The notes under the pieces: generated by a model
The model's database searches: none
The model's input: the letters and a program-made list of their open reading frames with translations, nothing else
Told to the model about the DNA's origin: nothing
Source: Trema orientale
Taxonomy: Eukaryota; Streptophyta; Magnoliopsida; Rosales; Cannabaceae
Reading direction: 5' to 3'
Length of the DNA stretch: 64,000 nt
NCBI GenBank assembly: GCA_002914845.1
Contig: JXTC01000812.1
Coordinates: 1-64,000, forward strand
Made by a program: the position numbers and the translations under genes
Shown: positions 61,965 to 64,000 of the stretch, one piece after another
Layout of the letters: every line of letters begins with the position of its first letter
Position numbering within the stretch: position 1 is the first letter of the stretch

Positions 61965-62165
61965 GAGTTCGTTGTTGGGGGATGCGGGGGCTCTATCCCC
62001 GTAGTATGGACCTATTTTATTGGGCCAATTTTTCTGTACTATTTTCGTTCATACACATGTGTTTTAGGGTTTTAGGATTCTATATATTTCAGTTTGACCA
62101 CGTAAAACTCTACCTTTTATACTTATTTTCTACATAATGAAATTTCTTTATCTGTCAGTGATTTT
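61965..62165 (+). repeat. Dispersed repeat, plus-strand copy
   Basis: GGGGGCTCTATCCCCGTAGT, GTTTTAGGGTTTTAGGATTC and GTAAAACTCTACC correspond in order to the minus strand of 755-1000. Confidence 0.45.
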
Positions 62166-62618
62166 TTCTAATTAAGATTTTTCACTTAAATATGTGTGTT
62201 CTTATTTTCATTATTTTGTCGATTATCGTTCGTTAATTCTCAACAGAAAATATAAAAACCATTCTCAACAGAAAATATAAAAACCGACATTTATTAAAAC
62301 CAACTATAAATAAATAAAAGGACATACCCTTGTACAAGATACAACTACAAATAATCTAACAATAAAAACTATACTTTTTGTGACACTTCTAATTCAAATG
62401 TATCAATTAATTCCCACAATTTTTAATTTTTCTTTTCCCTGGAAGCGGGGCCTAAACCAACCAAATCGATCTGTAATTGTCTAATAATATTTTAAAAATA
62501 CTGCCACTTCACCATAACATCGTGCCGCTTTATTTAATTCGAAAGTCATTAAATCAAATTATATGCTTATTTTGAAGTGGTCAGACATTTTGTAGCAATA
62601 TATTGCCACTAAAACATA
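62166..62618. other. No gene seen
   Basis: AT-rich. CTCAACAGAAAATATAAAAA is directly doubled at about 62239-62282. Confidence 0.5.
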
Positions 62619-62968
62619 GGTCCCGTTTGTTTCGCCTATTTGAATGTGTGTATTTGAATGAAAATTATCGAATGAGTTATAATTGGAATGGAAGACATTT
62701 GAATGGAAAAAATAGTGGAATGAGTTATAATTAGAATGGGAGTATTAGAATAGACCATTCAAAAACAACTCTTCCCCTCCATTCTCATCCAAGACACAAA
62801 AATCCATTCAAATAGTTGATGTGACTGATGAACCATTTGAATGAAAAAACTAAATTGTTGAAACAAACACTCATTCCAAAAGACCATTTGAATGGAAAAT
62901 TTAGAGTTGTTGAAACAAACACCTATTCAAATAGATTTTCCATTCCAATGGGCGAACCAAACGGTCCC
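62619..62968. mobile_element. MITE, about 350 bp, with inverted ends
   Basis: The left end GGTCCCGTTTGTTTCGCC is mirrored by the right end GGCGAACCAAACGGTCCC. ATTTGAATGGAA and AACAAACAC units are repeated inside. The terminal GGGACCGTTTGGTT form is common among plant PIF/Harbinger or hAT MITEs. The target duplication is not clear. Confidence 0.6.
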
Positions 62969-63626
62969 ATAATTATTTTGTATTTTTAATTCGAAAGTAC
63001 ATTAAAGTCTATGTTTTGCTTTCTTGCAGTGGTCGGAACTCGATACTCACGGGTCCAATATATTAATATATATTGGCATTTTTAAAATGCCACTATATAA
63101 CATCTTCAACTGTACAACATAATCATTGTGCAATTTTAAAACCAAATAATATTGCCATTAAATAAAATTTCCATGTGATTCTTGTATTGATATATTAATT
63201 TTTTATGTATGGTCTAATCAATTTTTTCAAAATAACGCTACCTATTTTAAAAGTGCGTGAAAATCATGTTTGTGTCGCAGTAGTTGAAAGCGTATCAAGG
63301 ACAATCCTAACTCGGTAAGCGAATTGCTTCTCTACACGAGGACGCGTTGAAAAGAACCATATTTATGTTACAGAATCAGATTAATTTAGTGAGCTTGGAC
63401 ATATTAGAGAAGTAACTATGATATATATACTTAAGGCCATTTTTTTAGCCATATATCCTTAGCTTTTGGTCTTCTCCTCTCTATCCATCCTCAATCTCTT
63501 ATCCTTTCTATTTAGAGTTTTGCTTAGGTCCACTTGAAACTGAAGAAGTAGTTGAGACTTGAGAGCTTTTGGAAGAGAAGGGATCATACAGAAATCTATA
63601 CATACATACATAAAAGAATATATAAG
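62969..63626 (+). promoter_or_regulatory. Promoter and 5' UTR of the LRAT-domain gene
   Basis: No gene. GATATATATACTT at about 63420 could be the TATA box, and the TC-rich stretch 63465-63510 is a plausible leader. Confidence 0.35.
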
Positions 63627-64000
63627 ATGGGAGTTTTGTCTAACAAGATTGACAGAAAGCAACTGAAGCCTGGGGATCACATCTATTCATGGAGGCTCGC
63701 CTATCTTTACGCCCATCACGGTACTCTTCTTCTTCTTTATTAAAAAACTAGCTTTTTCATTTAAAGGTGCACAAAAAATCCATAAACGAATGCGAAAACC
63801 CAATTCGCGGTCTAATATGGCCTCTAGGAAGAGATATAGTGAATCTATTTCAAAATTTTGGTTTGTTGTGATGTCACAAGTTGAGCTTAGGAAGGGTGGA
63901 AGTGCCTCTAGATAATAACTAGGAGTAAGAGATTAGAAGGTGAAAATTAAGTGGTTTGATGTCATCTATTGAGTTTCTTTTTCTTTTACTTGTGATCACT
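63627..64000 (+). CDS. LRAT-domain (NC-domain) protein, LEAD-SENSITIVE1-like, first exon only
   Basis: Exon 1 (63627-63720) begins MGVLSNKIDRKQLKPGDHIY and continues SWRLAYLYAHHG, ending in a phase-1 donor G|GTACTC. The start LSN.I.R..LKPGDHIY and the exon break right after HHG are characteristic of plant LRAT-domain proteins of the LEAD-SENSITIVE1 type, related to the NlpC/P60 superfamily. GDHI contains the first conserved His of the fold. The rest of the gene, including the catalytic Cys region, lies beyond the window; 63721-64000 is intron. The plant function is not well defined. Confidence 0.85.

Overview
This is a 64 kb piece of AT-rich nuclear DNA from a flowering plant, almost certainly a eudicot and probably a rosid. 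The evidence is spliced genes with plant-type introns, three RPS5/At4g27190-like coiled-coil NB-ARC-LRR resistance genes (CNLs), a plant monodehydroascorbate reductase, and Ty1/copia, hAT, CACTA and Mutator-type transposons. I cannot name the species. Isolated n characters at 31833 and 37383 suggest a draft assembly.

Layout. 1-8.1 kb: a truncated LTR end, several MITEs, AT-rich tandem repeats, a small two-exon gene for a coiled-coil plus membrane-segment protein (4269-4787), and a decayed CACTA element (5875-7739). 8.1-13.1 kb: CNL-1. 13.5-14.0 kb: a broken second copy of the first exon of the small gene, split by a 184-bp Mutator-type MITE with a perfect 9-bp target duplication. 14.4-25.3 kb: a nested transposon, in which a broken hAT element on the minus strand is split by a 7.3-kb LTR retrotransposon without coding capacity (LTRs of about 2.2 kb, perfect CACCA target duplication). 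25.3-30.2 kb: retroelement debris with one recognisable LTR. 30.3-36.5 kb: a complete but decayed Ty1/copia element. 37.5-44.4 kb: CNL-2, a duplicate of the CNL-1 block, with three transposon pieces in its first coding intron. 45.1-48.1 kb: CNL-3, more divergent. 51.7-53.4 kb: a 562-codon open frame joining a CNL-type coiled coil to a full-length intronless monodehydroascorbate reductase (MDHAR). 54.7-56.4 kb: a two-exon gene for a 183-aa protein with a duplicated coiled-coil segment. 56.4-63.6 kb: MITEs, dispersed repeats and a perfect 178-bp tandem duplication. 63.6 kb to the end: first exon of an LRAT-domain (LEAD-SENSITIVE1-like) gene that runs off the window.

How it fits together. The CNL genes form a resistance-gene cluster grown by segmental duplication and loosened by transposons. 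CNL-1 and CNL-2 share an unusual layout: 5' UTR intron, 40-nt first coding exon, long single exon for the rest, and 3' UTR intron. Both have a W-box upstream, and all three carry P-loop codons of the kind targeted by miR482/2118.

The most interesting object is the coiled-coil-MDHAR fusion. Its MDHAR half has no introns and is followed 235 bp after the stop by a 13-A tract, as expected of a retrocopy that landed in, or replaced, the NB-ARC-LRR part of a resistance gene. Frame and catalytic motifs are intact, so it may be a functional chimeric gene linking an immune-receptor N-terminus to a redox enzyme.
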